Of a stretch of DNA of 64,000 nucleotides, positions 16,574 to 25,654 are shown one piece after another (the first letter of the stretch is position 1; each line of letters starts with the position of its first letter). The translations under genes and the position numbers were made by a program. The notes under the pieces were generated by a model. The model saw nothing but the letters and a program-made list of their open reading frames with translations, ran no database searches and was not told the origin of the DNA. This stretch comes from Aureimonas mangrovi (lineage in GTDB: Bacteria; Pseudomonadota; Alphaproteobacteria; Rhizobiales; Rhizobiaceae), in the NCBI RefSeq assembly GCF_014058705.1, contig NZ_CP059692.1, positions 749,001-813,000 of the forward strand, given 5' to 3'.

Positions 16574-16618
16574 GCGATTTGCCGCGCGGTGCGAATGTCG
16601 GGAGAGGGGCAGGCTCAC

Positions 16619-17656
16619 GTGACGGACGATCCGGTTCTGGCCCGCAAGGTGCCAACTCTTCTCGATGTTGCGCGCCACGCCGGCGTCTCGCGGGCGACGG
16701 CGTCTCTCGTCCTGCGCGGCAGCGGCGCGATCTCGGCCGGCACGCGCGAGCGGGTCGAGGCCTCGATGGCCGCGCTCGGCTACGTCTACAACCGCGGGGC
16801 GGCGCGGCTTCGCGCCTCGCGCAGCCACACGATCGGCGTGCTTCTACCGAACCTCACCAACCCGTTCTTCGCCACGCTGCTGGCGGGGGTGGAGGACCGG
16901 GTGGAGTCGGCGCATCTGTCGGTCTTCCTCGCCAACTGCAACGAGGATGTGAGCCGTCAGGCGCTCTTCGTCACGCGGATGCGCGAACATGGCGTCGACG
17001 GGCTCATTGTGTGCCCGGCGGCCGGCACCGCGCCGGGGCTGGTCGAGGATCTGGAACGCCAGGGCATGCCGCTGGTGCAGCTCCTGCGCGAGGTGCCCGG
17101 CACGCGGAGCGACTATGCCGGTGTCGATTTCGCGGCTCTCGCGCGTGACGCGACGCGCCTGCTCGCCGCGCTCGGCCACCGTCGCATCGCCTTCGTGTCC
17201 GGCATTCTCGACCATTCCGCTCATGCGGACCGTCTGGCTGGATTTCGGGCAGCCATGGCAGAGGCCGACCTTGAAGACGATCTGATTCTGCATCTGCCGC
17301 TCTCGCATGCCGATGGGCGCTCGCTGGCCCCCGTTCTGATGCGCCGTGAGAACCCGCCGAGCGCCATCCTGTGCTTCAACGACGTCGTCGCGCTCGGCCT
17401 GCACCGCGGTCTCGTCGACCTTGGCGTGCGGATCGGGGTCGACGTCTCGCTGGTGGGTATCGACAACACCGCCGAATGCGATCTCGTCGTGCCGGGTCTT
17501 GCTTCGCACGCGACCCAGCCCTTCCGCGTCGGAGGGCACGCCGCGGAGCTTCTCCTGCGCCGCCTACACGATCCCCGCGCGGCGATCGAAAGGCGTATCG
17601 AGCCGAGCTACTTCGTCGCGCGCCCGTCCTGCGGACCGGCACCCGACGTGGCTTGA
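16619..17656 (+). CDS. LacI family transcriptional regulator
   Basis: 345 residues from GTG 16619, chosen because GGAGAGGGG (16601-16609) sits at ribosome-binding distance; an ATG at 16595 is in frame. The N-terminal HTH is TLLDVARHAGVSRATASLVLRGSGAISAGTRERV, followed by the periplasmic-binding-like effector domain (SHTIGVLLPNLTNPFF; ILCFNDVVALGLHRGL; VSLVGIDNTAE). It lies between ggt and a polar amino-acid ABC operon, and a CG-centred palindrome typical of LacI operators overlaps the promoter of that operon. It most likely controls the transporter in response to a related small molecule. Confidence 0.92.
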   Translation: MTDDPVLARKVPTLLDVARHAGVSRATASLVLRGSGAISAGTRERVEASMAALGYVYNRGAARLRASRSHTIGVLLPNLTNPFFATLLAGVEDRVESAHLSVFLANCNEDVSRQALFVTRMREHGVDGLIVCPAAGTAPGLVEDLERQGMPLVQLLREVPGTRSDYAGVDFAALARDATRLLAALGHRRIAFVSGILDHSAHADRLAGFRAAMAEADLEDDLILHLPLSHADGRSLAPVLMRRENPPSAILCFNDVVALGLHRGLVDLGVRIGVDVSLVGIDNTAECDLVVPGLASHATQPFRVGGHAAELLLRRLHDPRAAIERRIEPSYFVARPSCGPAPDVA

Positions 17657-17688
17657 CGTCAGGAAGAACATCGCGGTAGATCGATCTA
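17653..17688 (+). promoter_or_regulatory. Promoter with LacI-type operator for the amino-acid ABC operon
   Basis: TTGACG (17653-17658) is followed after 18 bp by TAGATC (17677-17682), a plausible -35/-10 pair. A perfect 12-bp palindrome TAGATCGATCTA (17677-17688) with a central CG covers the -10. LacI-family operators usually have this central CG step. The -35 begins inside the end of the regulator gene. Confidence 0.65.
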
Positions 17689-17773
17689 ACAGTCTCTTTC
17701 GGAGGTTGGCGGCCTGGAGGGGCGGCGTTCGACGGGGCATAGTGCCGGCCCGACGTCGGAGGAGGAGGAAGGC

Positions 17774-18442
17774 GTGTACCAGTTTAATTTCGCGCCGGTC
17801 TTCGCGAATTTCGACCACCTTCTTCAGGGCGCGTGGGTGACGGTGCAGCTCTCGTTCGGCGCGATGCTGCTCGGGCTCGTCGTCGCTGTCCTGTGCGCGG
17901 CTGGCAAGACGGCCGGTCCGGCGCCGCTGCGCTGGTTGATCGACGCCTATGTCGAGTTGATCCGAAACACGCCCTTTCTCATCCAGATCTTCTTCATCTA
18001 CTTCGCGCTGCCCGTCTTTGGCCTGCGAATGACGCCGAACGTCGCCGCCCTCGTCGCGCTCGTCGTCAATGTCGGGGCCTATGCCACGGAGATCATCCGC
18101 GCGGGCATCGAATCCATCGCAAAGGGGCAGGTGGAGGCGGGTTTCGCGCTCGGCCTCAAGCGTCACCAGATCTTCCGCTACATCATCATGAAGCCGGCGC
18201 TGCGCACCGTCTATCCGGCGCTGACGAGCCAGTTCATCTTCCTGATGCTGACATCGAGCGTCGTCTCGGCGATCTCGGCCAACGATCTGGCGGCGGCGGG
18301 CAACGACATCCAGTCGCGCACCTTCGCGGCCTTCGAGGTCTATCTCGTCATTACCGCGATGTATCTCCTCTTGTCGCTCGGCTTCTCGGCGCTGTTCAGC
18401 CTGATCCAGCGCCTCGCTTTCAACTACCCGCTGAGCCGATAG
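17774..18442 (+). CDS. Polar amino-acid ABC transporter permease
   Basis: 222 residues, starting at a GTG preceded by a strong GGAGGAGGAGG ribosome-binding site. HisM/GlnP-type features are GAWVTVQLSFGAMLLGLVVA, YVELIRNTPFLIQIFFIYF and the loop EAGFALGLKRHQIFRYIIMKPALR that docks the ATPase. It forms a heterodimer with the permease encoded 10 bp downstream. The substrate is probably an amino acid or a gamma-glutamyl or opine-like derivative, given ggt and the M20 enzyme nearby; this is inference. Confidence 0.93.
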   Translation: MYQFNFAPVFANFDHLLQGAWVTVQLSFGAMLLGLVVAVLCAAGKTAGPAPLRWLIDAYVELIRNTPFLIQIFFIYFALPVFGLRMTPNVAALVALVVNVGAYATEIIRAGIESIAKGQVEAGFALGLKRHQIFRYIIMKPALRTVYPALTSQFIFLMLTSSVVSAISANDLAAAGNDIQSRTFAAFEVYLVITAMYLLLSLGFSALFSLIQRLAFNYPLSR

Positions 18443-18452
18443 GAGCGCTGCC

Positions 18453-19109
18453 ATGATCCGCCCCTTCGGCCCCAACGAGGTCCTGTTCATCCTCACCGCC
18501 ATCCAGTGGACACTGGCGCTCTCGGCGATCGCCTTCGCGGGCGGCGCGGTGGGCGGGCTCCTGACGGCGCTCGCGCGCGTTTCGGCGAACCGCATCCTGT
18601 CGGGTCTCGCGCTCGGCTTCATCCGGGTGTTCCAGGGCACGCCGCTCCTGATGCAGCTCTTCCTCGTGTTCTTCGGGCTGAACATCTTCGGCTATGGCGT
18701 GAACCCGTGGGTGGCGGCGTCGCTGGCGCTGACGCTGCATGCCTCGGCCTTCCTCGGCGAAATCTGGCGCGGCTGCATCCAGGCGGTGCCGCAAGGCCAG
18801 TCGGAAGCCGCGCACGCGCTCGGTCTGTCCTATTTCGACCGGATGAAGTCGATCGTCCTGCCGCAGGCGGCCCGCATCGCCGTCGCGCCCACCGTCGGCT
18901 TCCTGGTGCAGCTCATCAAGGGCACCTCGCTCGCGTCGATCATCGGCTTCGTGGAACTGACGCGCGCCGGGCAGATCGTGAACAACGCCACTTTCGATCC
19001 GTTCAAGGTGTTCGGGCTGGTGGCGCTTCTCTACTTCGTCCTGTGCTGGCCGCTCTCGATCCTGGCCGGCCGCATGGAACGACGCTTCGCCGCCGCCTCG
19101 CAACGCTGA
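18453..19109 (+). CDS. Polar amino-acid ABC transporter permease, second subunit
   Basis: 218 residues of the same HisMQ family as the gene just upstream: [43 protein letters not shown] and the EAA loop [30 protein letters not shown]. Two different permease subunits are usual in this transporter class. It lies 10 bp after the first permease and 41 bp before the binding-protein gene. Confidence 0.93.
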   Translation: MIRPFGPNEVLFILTAIQWTLALSAIAFAGGAVGGLLTALARVSANRILSGLALGFIRVFQGTPLLMQLFLVFFGLNIFGYGVNPWVAASLALTLHASAFLGEIWRGCIQAVPQGQSEAAHALGLSYFDRMKSIVLPQAARIAVAPTVGFLVQLIKGTSLASIIGFVELTRAGQIVNNATFDPFKVFGLVALLYFVLCWPLSILAGRMERRFAAASQR

Positions 19110-19150
19110 ACGCCCGGCCGCACCGGCCAACAACCCCCGGGAGGAATTGC

Positions 19151-19951
19151 ATGACCGTTCTTTCGAAGACATTCGGCTTCGTCGCCGGCGCCGCGATGAT
19201 CGTGGCCGCCATGACGCCGGCAAGCGCGCAGACGGTGGAGGAGATCCAGTCGCGCGGCACCATCAATGTCGGCATGCTCGTCGACTTCCCGCCCTTCGGC
19301 ATCCTCGACCTCAACGGCCAGCCGGACGGCTACGACGCCGACGTCGCGAAGCTTCTCGCCGAAGACCTCGGCGTCGAGCTGAACATCGTTCCCGTGACCG
19401 GCCCGAACCGCATCCCCTATCTCCAGTCCGGCCAGGTCGACGTTCTCGTCGCCTCGCTCGGGATCACGCCCGAGCGCGCCGAGCAGGTCGATTTCTCGCA
19501 GCCTTATGCCGGCATCGAGATCTTCGTCTACGGCGACCAGAGCCTCGCGATCACCGACGCCGCCGGACTTGCGGGCCAGAGCATCGGCGTGGCGCGCGCG
19601 TCCACCCAGGACGGCGCGATCACCGCTGTGGCCCCTGCCGACGCCAACATCCAGCGCTTCGACGACGATGCGAGCGCGGTGCAGGCGCTGCTCTCCGGCC
19701 AAGTGCCGCTGATGGGCGCCTCCAACGTCGTCATCGCCCAGATCGAGGGAGCCGCGCCCGGCCGCTTCGACACCAAGTTCGCGCTCAGCCAGCAGAGCCA
19801 GGGCATCGCGGTGCGCAAGGGCTCCGACGCCTTCCTCGCCGAGATCAACGACTTCCTGAACCGCGTGAAGGAAGACGGACAGCTCAACGAGATCCACGAG
19901 AAGTGGCTGCAGTCGCCGCTGCCGGACTTCCTGGCCGAGACGCAGCAGTAA
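19151..19951 (+). CDS. Polar amino-acid ABC transporter substrate-binding protein
   Basis: 266 residues with signal peptide cleaved after TPASA (about residue 25). SBP family 3 features: [39 protein letters not shown], the ligand region [22 protein letters not shown] with the Arg that contacts the alpha-carboxylate, and the terminal ING-like segment [24 protein letters not shown] ribosome-binding site precedes the ATG. The ligand is not determined by sequence. Confidence 0.93.
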   Translation: MTVLSKTFGFVAGAAMIVAAMTPASAQTVEEIQSRGTINVGMLVDFPPFGILDLNGQPDGYDADVAKLLAEDLGVELNIVPVTGPNRIPYLQSGQVDVLVASLGITPERAEQVDFSQPYAGIEIFVYGDQSLAITDAAGLAGQSIGVARASTQDGAITAVAPADANIQRFDDDASAVQALLSGQVPLMGASNVVIAQIEGAAPGRFDTKFALSQQSQGIAVRKGSDAFLAEINDFLNRVKEDGQLNEIHEKWLQSPLPDFLAETQQ

Positions 19952-19977
19952 GACGACGAGAAGGGGGAGCCCGACCC

Positions 19978-20742
19978 ATGAGCGATCCGAAGCAGGCCGC
20001 GATGTCGGACTCCCCGGCCGTCCTGATGGAAGGCGTCGACAAGTATTACGGCGACTTCCATGCCCTGAAATCCATCGACCTGACGGTGCGCCGGGGCGAG
20101 AAGATCGTCCTGTGCGGGCCGTCCGGTTCCGGTAAGTCGACGCTGATCCGCTGCATCAACCAGCTGGAGCCCGTGCAGAAGGGCAGGATCGTGGTCGACG
20201 GCATCGAGCTGACGGCGGGACCGAAAGAGGTCGACGCCGTGCGGCGCGACGTCGGCATGGTGTTCCAGCAGTTCAACCTCTTCCCGCACATGACAGTGCT
20301 GGAGAACTGCACGCTGGCGCCGATGAAGGTGCGCGGGGTCTCGAAGGCGCAGGCGCAGGAAACCGCGCGCAAATATCTTGCCCGCGTTCGCATTCCCGAG
20401 CAGGCCGACAAGTATCCCGCCCAGCTTTCCGGCGGTCAGCAGCAGCGCGTCGCGATCGCCCGCGCTCTGTGCATGAACCCCAAGATCATGCTCTTCGACG
20501 AGCCGACCTCGGCGCTCGACCCCGAGATGGTCAAGGAGGTTCTCGACACCATGATCGACCTCGCCAACGAGGGCATGACCATGATGTGCGTGACCCACGA
20601 GATGGGCTTCGCGCGCAAGGTCGCCGACCGTGTGATCTTCATGGACAAGGGTGAGATCGTCGAGGTGAACGATCCGGTGAACTTCTTCGACAATCCGCGC
20701 GAGGAGCGCACGCGCGCTTTCCTCGGGCAGATCACCCACTGA
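19978..20742 (+). CDS. Polar amino-acid ABC transporter ATP-binding protein
   Basis: 254 residues. Walker [11 protein letters not shown]-loop [16 protein letters not shown], signature [15 protein letters not shown], Walker [16 protein letters not shown] and H-loop CVTHEMGFA are complete and match HisP/GlnQ ATPases. AGGGGGAG precedes the start. It drives import by the two upstream permeases and closes the four-gene transporter operon; a small orphan gene follows after 35 bp. Confidence 0.95.
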   Translation: MSDPKQAAMSDSPAVLMEGVDKYYGDFHALKSIDLTVRRGEKIVLCGPSGSGKSTLIRCINQLEPVQKGRIVVDGIELTAGPKEVDAVRRDVGMVFQQFNLFPHMTVLENCTLAPMKVRGVSKAQAQETARKYLARVRIPEQADKYPAQLSGGQQQRVAIARALCMNPKIMLFDEPTSALDPEMVKEVLDTMIDLANEGMTMMCVTHEMGFARKVADRVIFMDKGEIVEVNDPVNFFDNPREERTRAFLGQITH

Positions 20743-20777
20743 CGCTGGGCTCGCCCGCAAGACATCGAGATACGACA

Positions 20778-21095
20778 ATGATCGTTCGGCAGGCCTTTTT
20801 CCGGGGCCGCATCCATGCCGGCCGCGAGGCCGACTTCCGCCGCTTCGTCGAGGAGCGGCTGACGCCGCTCTGGTGCGAATTCCCCAATGTGCGCGACGTG
20901 CGCGTGCAGTTCGAGCTCGAGCGCGATGCGGGCGTCGACCCCGTGCCGCTCAGCCTCTCGATGGTGTTCGACGACCGTGCGGCGGTGGACGTCGCGCTCG
21001 CGGCACCGGTGCGTTTCGAGAGCCGAGCCGTGACGGGCGAGCTTCTGACGATGTTCGACGGGCGCGTGGAGCACCACGTCTTCGAACTTCTCTAG
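20778..21095 (+). CDS. Small hypothetical protein, possible dimeric alpha/beta-barrel fold
   Basis: 105 residues, not firmly recognised. MIVRQAFFRGRIHAGREADFRRFVEERLTPLWCEFP begins like ferredoxin-fold Dabb/EthD-type proteins (beta strand, helix, strand), and a second half VPLSLSMVFDDRAAVDVALAAPVRFES could be the repeat of that motif. It is 35 bp after the amino-acid transporter ATPase and may share its message, hinting at a role in metabolism of the imported compound. It ends overlapping the convergent TauE-like gene by 4 bp. Confidence 0.7.
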   Translation: MIVRQAFFRGRIHAGREADFRRFVEERLTPLWCEFPNVRDVRVQFELERDAGVDPVPLSLSMVFDDRAAVDVALAAPVRFESRAVTGELLTMFDGRVEHHVFELL

Positions 21096-21850
21096 ACCAG
21101 CTTCACGAGCGCCGGCAGGGCCAGCGACAGCCCGGAGAGCGCCAGCAGCAGGAAGACGAGACGGCGCATGGTGCGCGGCGACAGCGAAGGCGGCCACCGC
21201 CTCGCGAACCATGTCGCCCCCGCGACCGAGGGCAGGGCGAGCGCCGCCAGCCAGAGCACGCTCGAGGACAGATTGCCCGATGTCGTGACGACGCCGACGC
21301 GGAACACCGAGTTGACGGCGAAGATGGCGACCAGCGTCTCGCGGATGCGCTGGATGGGAAAGGGCTGGCGGTACATGTGATAGACGAGCGGCGGCCCGGA
21401 CGTCGCGAAGAGGCCGCTCAGGATACCGCCGGCCACGCCCGCCAGCACGAAAGACCCGTCGCCGGAGCGCTGCGCCAGAGCCGCTCCGGGCAGGACGAGC
21501 TGAACGGCGGCGAAGAGGATGACCGCGCCGAGCGCGATGCGCAGGAGATCGAGGTTGTCCGCCGCGAGCCATTCGAGAAGGGCGTAGCTCGCGATCAGCG
21601 TCGGCAGCGAGGAGGCCAGAACCAGCCACAGCTCGCGATTGAAGGCGGAACGCCAGTTGCGCCACAGGATCTGCGCCGCGTTCACGAGGACGAGGAGCGA
21701 GACGACGACGGCCGCGTCCGGCAGCGGCACCGCGCCGCTGAGGCCGACGCCGCCCATCACAATCAGCCCGAAGGCGAAGCCCGTGACGGTCTGCACATAG
21801 GCGCCGAAGGCGATCAACCCTAGAAAAGCGAGGAGAAGGGGCAGGCTCAT
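21092..21850 (-). CDS. TauE/SafE family membrane transporter
   Basis: 252 residues, about eight hydrophobic helices. The two homologous family motifs are visible: FGAYVQTVTGFAFGLIVMGG near the N-terminus and GVAGGILSGLFATSGPPLVYHMY in the middle. Members export sulfite, sulfoacetate or related organosulfur anions, but substrates vary and cannot be assigned here. The gene is convergent with the small orphan gene and divergent from the PQQ dehydrogenase gene; the 231-bp region between shows no clear regulatory element. Confidence 0.9.
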   Translation of the reverse strand: MSLPLLLAFLGLIAFGAYVQTVTGFAFGLIVMGGVGLSGAVPLPDAAVVVSLLVLVNAAQILWRNWRSAFNRELWLVLASSLPTLIASYALLEWLAADNLDLLRIALGAVILFAAVQLVLPGAALAQRSGDGSFVLAGVAGGILSGLFATSGPPLVYHMYRQPFPIQRIRETLVAIFAVNSVFRVGVVTTSGNLSSSVLWLAALALPSVAGATWFARRWPPSLSPRTMRRLVFLLLALSGLSLALPALVKLV

Positions 21851-22081
21851 GAAGCGGGCTCGTCGGAGCGATCTGGCGGGGTGGCCCGCCTCCTACCGCG
21901 ACGGTGACCTTCCGCCGCGAGTGCCACTGCGAAGGGTGAGGCGCAAGCGGCGTTGGGCATGATGCGATGCGAAAAAGCTTGGAATGCCCGCCGCGCGGCC
22001 TTGATGAGGGGTGGGCGAAGGATATTTCCTGCGCTGACGAGCATGTGGGCGATTGGAGCGGGGCGTATGCACGCACACGGT

Positions 22082-24877
22082 ATGAGCAAGACGACGGCGG
22101 TCGTCGGGGTGATCTTCGCGATCCTCGGCCTTCTGATCGGTGGCGGCGGCATCTGGCTGACGAGCGTCGGTGGCTCCCCTTACTACATCGTGGCCGGCAT
22201 CGCCTTCATCGGCACGGGCGCGCTGCTCATCCAGCGCCGCCCGGCAGCGCTCGCCCTTTACGCTCTCTTCGTCGTCGGGACGCTCATCTGGGCGCTGTGG
22301 GAAGTGGGCTTCGACTGGTGGCCCCTCGCCGCGCGTGGCGGTCTGATCATCGTTCTCGGCGCGCTTCTGCTTCTGCCATTCATCACCCGCCGGCTCGGCG
22401 TCGCCTCGGTCGCGGATGCGATGGACCATCGCCGCGTCCACCCGACCGCGACGAGCGGGACAGGCCTTGCTCTGACCGTCTCACTGCTTCTGGCCGTAGC
22501 CGTCGCGGCGGTGAGCTGGTTCACCGATCTTCACCGCATCGAGGGCGAGGTGCGTAGCGCCGGCGGCGCCGCGCCGAACGAGCGCGGCGTGCCGGAGGGC
22601 GAGTGGCACGCCTATGGCCGCACCTCGGACGCGCAGCGCTATGCGCCGCTGACGCAGATCACGCCCGACAACGTCTCCGGTCTCGAAGTCGCCTGGGAGT
22701 ACAACACCGGCGACATCTCGCGCCCCGGCGACCCGGAGGAGACGACCTTCCAGGCGACGCCCCTCAAGATCGGCGACCGTCTGTATCTCTGCACGCCGCA
22801 CCAGAGCGTCATCGCGCTCGATGCGGTGAGCGGCAAGGAGATCTGGCGCTATGATCCGCAGATCCGCGGCGAGCTGGCATTGCAGCACCTGACCTGCCGC
22901 GGCCTCTCCTACCAGGCGCCGGGCATCGAGCGCACGACGCAGCCCGTTGCGCTGGCGGATGCTGCGGCCGCCGCCGCCCCGGCTGAGGCTCCGGCCGCGC
23001 CGCCCGCACCGGCTGCCACGCCTGAAGGACAGCCTGCGGCTGCCCCAACTACGCCGGCTCCCGAAGCTGCGCCGGCACCGGCTGCCGAGGCCGAGCCCAC
23101 CACCGTCCAGCCTGCCGGCTCGATGATGACGCAGGGTATGGCGGAAGCGAGCGGTGAGGGAGCCACACCCTCTACCTTCTCGGAGGAAGAGACGGCAGAG
23201 GGGACCCAGCCCCCACAAGAAGGCATCGTGCAGGCCGGCCGTGATCAGAGCGCTTCCTTCACCGCGCTCTCGGCTGCCGATCAGGCCACCGGCACGCCGG
23301 AGCAGCCGGTCGCGAACCTGCCGCAGGCCGCGCAGAGCGCCCAGCGCACGACGCCGAGCTGCACCAACGGCAAGCTCTTCATGCCGACGGCCGACGGCCG
23401 GCTGATCGCGCTCAACCCGGATGACGGTTCGGTCTGCGCCGATTTCGGCGGTGGCGACGGGCAGATCGACCTCTGGGCCAACATGCCCTACGTCAACGTG
23501 GGCTCCTACTACTCGACCTCGCCCGTGGTGGTAACGGCAAATCTCGTGATCGTCGGCGGTACGGTTCTCGACAATGTATCGACGACGGAGCCTTCGGGCG
23601 TTATCCGAGCCTTCGACGTCGACACCGGCGCGCTTGTATGGAACTGGGATTCGGGTAACCCGGACGATACGGCGCCGCTTGCTCCGGGGCAGACCTACAC
23701 GCCGAACTCGCCCAACTCCTGGTCGATCTCTTCCGCGGACGAGGACCTCGGTCTTGTCTATGTGCCTCTCGGCAACCAGCCGCCGGACCAGTGGGGCGGC
23801 AATCGCTCGGAGAATGTGGAGCGTTTCTCCTCTTCGGTCGTGGCTCTGAACCTTGCCGACGGCACGGTCAACTGGAACTTCCAGACCGTTCATCATGACC
23901 TCTGGGACTACGACGTCCCTTCGCAGCCGACGCTGGTGGACCTTACGATTGGGGGCGAAAGTGTTCCAGCGCTGGTCCAGCCGACCAAGCAGGGCGAAAT
24001 CTACGTCCTCGACCGTCGTACCGGGGAGCCGATCCTCCCGGTCACGGAAACACCAGCGCCGCAGGGCGCCGCACGCGGCGACTTTACCGCGCCGACGCAG
24101 CCGGTTTCGGCGCTCTCCTTCGACCCGCCCGCCCTTCGCGAGAAGGACATGTGGGGCGCGACGCTGATCGATCAGCTCGCCTGCCGCATCGCCTTCCATT
24201 CCTACTATTATGAGGGTCGCTTCACGCCGCCTTCCGAGATGGGCTCTCTCATCTATCCGGGCAATTTCGGCGTCTTCAACTGGGGCTCGGTGGCCGTCGA
24301 TCCGGTGCGTCAGATCGCCTTCACGACGCCGGCGTATCTTGCCTTCACGTCGAAGCTCATCCCGCGCGACAACGAGACCGACCTCGTCGTCAACGACCAG
24401 CCGCCGCAGGGCGCGCTGCCGGCCCTGAACGAGAATTTCGGTGCGCCCTACGCTGCGGAGATGGGTCCCTTCACGTCCGTCCTGGGCCTGCCTTGCCAGT
24501 CGCCGCCCTGGGGCTATGTCGCGGCGGCCGACCTGACGACGGGCGAGATCGTGTGGATGCACAAGAACGGCACGGTGCGCGATGCCTCGCCTCTGCCTCT
24601 GCCCTTCCGAATGGGGGTGCCGAGCCTTGGCGGGCCGCTGATGACCGAGAGCGGCGTCGCCTTCCTCTCGGGCACGATCGACTACTACGTGCGCGCCTAC
24701 GACGTGACGACCGGGGAGGAGATCTGGCGCGATCGCCTGCCGGCCGGCGGACAGGCGACGCCAATGAGCTACACCGGTGCTGACGGCCGCCAGTACGTGG
24801 TGGTGGTGGCCGGCGGCCATGGCTCGCTCGGCACCAAGCGTGGCGATTCGGTCATCGCCTACGCCCTGCCACAGTAA
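22082..24877 (+). CDS. gcd: Membrane-bound PQQ-dependent dehydrogenase (glucose/quinate/shikimate family)
   Basis: 931 residues from ATG 22082; in-frame upstream starts reach 21953 but add non-family sequence. About five N-terminal membrane helices (1-150) bind ubiquinone, then a periplasmic propeller begins EWHAYGRTSDAQRYAPLTQITPDNVSGLEVAW and includes TTFQATPLKIGDRLYLCTPH, HHDLWDYDVPSQPTLVDL and a C-terminal MSYTGADGRQYVVVVAGGH. It oxidises a sugar or cyclic polyol in the periplasm with PQQ. Known family members are near 800 residues; the excess here is an Ala/Pro/Glu-rich insertion of about 145 residues (near 281-425) after LTCRGLSY. PQQ synthesis genes are not in the window. Whether glucose or quinate is the substrate is open. 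Confidence 0.92.
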   Translation: MSKTTAVVGVIFAILGLLIGGGGIWLTSVGGSPYYIVAGIAFIGTGALLIQRRPAALALYALFVVGTLIWALWEVGFDWWPLAARGGLIIVLGALLLLPFITRRLGVASVADAMDHRRVHPTATSGTGLALTVSLLLAVAVAAVSWFTDLHRIEGEVRSAGGAAPNERGVPEGEWHAYGRTSDAQRYAPLTQITPDNVSGLEVAWEYNTGDISRPGDPEETTFQATPLKIGDRLYLCTPHQSVIALDAVSGKEIWRYDPQIRGELALQHLTCRGLSYQAPGIERTTQPVALADAAAAAAPAEAPAAPPAPAATPEGQPAAAPTTPAPEAAPAPAAEAEPTTVQPAGSMMTQGMAEASGEGATPSTFSEEETAEGTQPPQEGIVQAGRDQSASFTALSAADQATGTPEQPVANLPQAAQSAQRTTPSCTNGKLFMPTADGRLIALNPDDGSVCADFGGGDGQIDLWANMPYVNVGSYYSTSPVVVTANLVIVGGTVLDNVSTTEPSGVIRAFDVDTGALVWNWDSGNPDDTAPLAPGQTYTPNSPNSWSISSADEDLGLVYVPLGNQPPDQWGGNRSENVERFSSSVVALNLADGTVNWNFQTVHHDLWDYDVPSQPTLVDLTIGGESVPALVQPTKQGEIYVLDRRTGEPILPVTETPAPQGAARGDFTAPTQPVSALSFDPPALREKDMWGATLIDQLACRIAFHSYYYEGRFTPPSEMGSLIYPGNFGVFNWGSVAVDPVRQIAFTTPAYLAFTSKLIPRDNETDLVVNDQPPQGALPALNENFGAPYAAEMGPFTSVLGLPCQSPPWGYVAAADLTTGEIVWMHKNGTVRDASPLPLPFRMGVPSLGGPLMTESGVAFLSGTIDYYVRAYDVTTGEEIWRDRLPAGGQATPMSYTGADGRQYVVVVAGGHGSLGTKRGDSVIAYALPQ

Positions 24878-24905
24878 CGGCGCCTTCGACGATCGAACGA
24901 AAGAG

Positions 24906-24934
24906 CCGGCGGGGCGACCCGCCGGCCTTTTTTG
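24906..24934 (+). terminator. Rho-independent terminator after the PQQ dehydrogenase gene
   Basis: A 9-bp perfect G+C stem GCCGGCGGG / CCCGCCGGC with GCGA loop is followed by C and six T residues (24929-24934), 29 bp after the stop. It also lies 22 bp beyond the 3' end of the converging urtE gene. Confidence 0.92.
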
Positions 24935-24955
24935 TGTGAGCCGAGAGGGTTCTGA

Positions 24956-25651
24956 TCAGACCGTCAGGTGCCGACGCACGTCCTCGCGGTCGAGATCCGC
25001 GCCCACGCCCTCGAAGACGATACGCCCACGGTCCATCACATAGACCCGGTCCGCGAGCTCGCGGCAGAAGTCGAGATACTGCTCGACAAGGAGGATCGCG
25101 AGCCCGGCCTCGTCTCGAAGATAGCGTATGGCGCGGCCGATATCCTTGATGATCGAGGGCTGGATGCCCTCGGTCGGCTCGTCGAGGACGAGGAGTTGCG
25201 GGCGCGTGACGAGGGCGCGGCCGATGGCGAGCTGCTGCTGCTGGCCACCGGACAGATCGCCGCCACGCCGCCCGAGCATGGTCTTGAGCACCGGGAACAG
25301 CTCGAAGACATGGTCCGGCACGGTGCGTTCCGCGCGGCGTACGGGCGCGAACCCCGTCTGCAGGTTTTCCTTCACAGTCAGGAGCGGGAAGATTTCGCGG
25401 CCCTGCGGCACGAAACCGATGCCGGCGCGCGCGCGCCGGTAGGGCGCGGCGCCCTTGAGGTCGACGCCGTCTAGACTGATGGTGCCGCCGCGCACCGCCT
25501 GTTGTCCGACGATGGCGCGCATCAGCGAGGTCTTGCCGACGCCGTTGCGACCGAGGACACAGGTTATCTCCCCTTTCGCCGCGCCGATGGAGATGCCGCG
25601 CAGGGCCTGCGCGGCGCCGTAATAGAGATCGACGTCCTTGACGGTCAGCAT
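24956..25651 (-). CDS. urtE: Urea ABC transporter ATP-binding protein UrtE
   Basis: 231 residues. Walker A GRNGVGKTS, FVPQGREIFPLLTVKENL, signature LSGGQQQQLAIGRAL, Walker B LLVLDEPTEGIQPSII and H-loop LVEQYLDF define a LivF-like ATPase, and GVGKTS with TEGIQPSIIKDI is typical of UrtE. It is the last gene of urtABCDE and starts 3 bp after urtD. With UrtD it powers high-affinity urea import. No urease genes are in the window. Confidence 0.96.
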   Translation of the reverse strand: MLTVKDVDLYYGAAQALRGISIGAAKGEITCVLGRNGVGKTSLMRAIVGQQAVRGGTISLDGVDLKGAAPYRRARAGIGFVPQGREIFPLLTVKENLQTGFAPVRRAERTVPDHVFELFPVLKTMLGRRGGDLSGGQQQQLAIGRALVTRPQLLVLDEPTEGIQPSIIKDIGRAIRYLRDEAGLAILLVEQYLDFCRELADRVYVMDRGRIVFEGVGADLDREDVRRHLTV

Positions 25652-25654
25652 GGT

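Noticed and set aside
13250-16828. 1192-codon minus-strand frame
   Set aside because: It overlaps SitD, the M20 enzyme in another phase, ggt and LacI; its composition (Arg, Asp, Glu rich) is typical of antisense reading in G+C-rich DNA.
22922-23365. Frameshift or assembly error in the PQQ dehydrogenase insertion
   Set aside because: The frame is continuous, flanking family motifs are in phase, and base composition is like the rest; treated as a real insertion but flagged as a finding.
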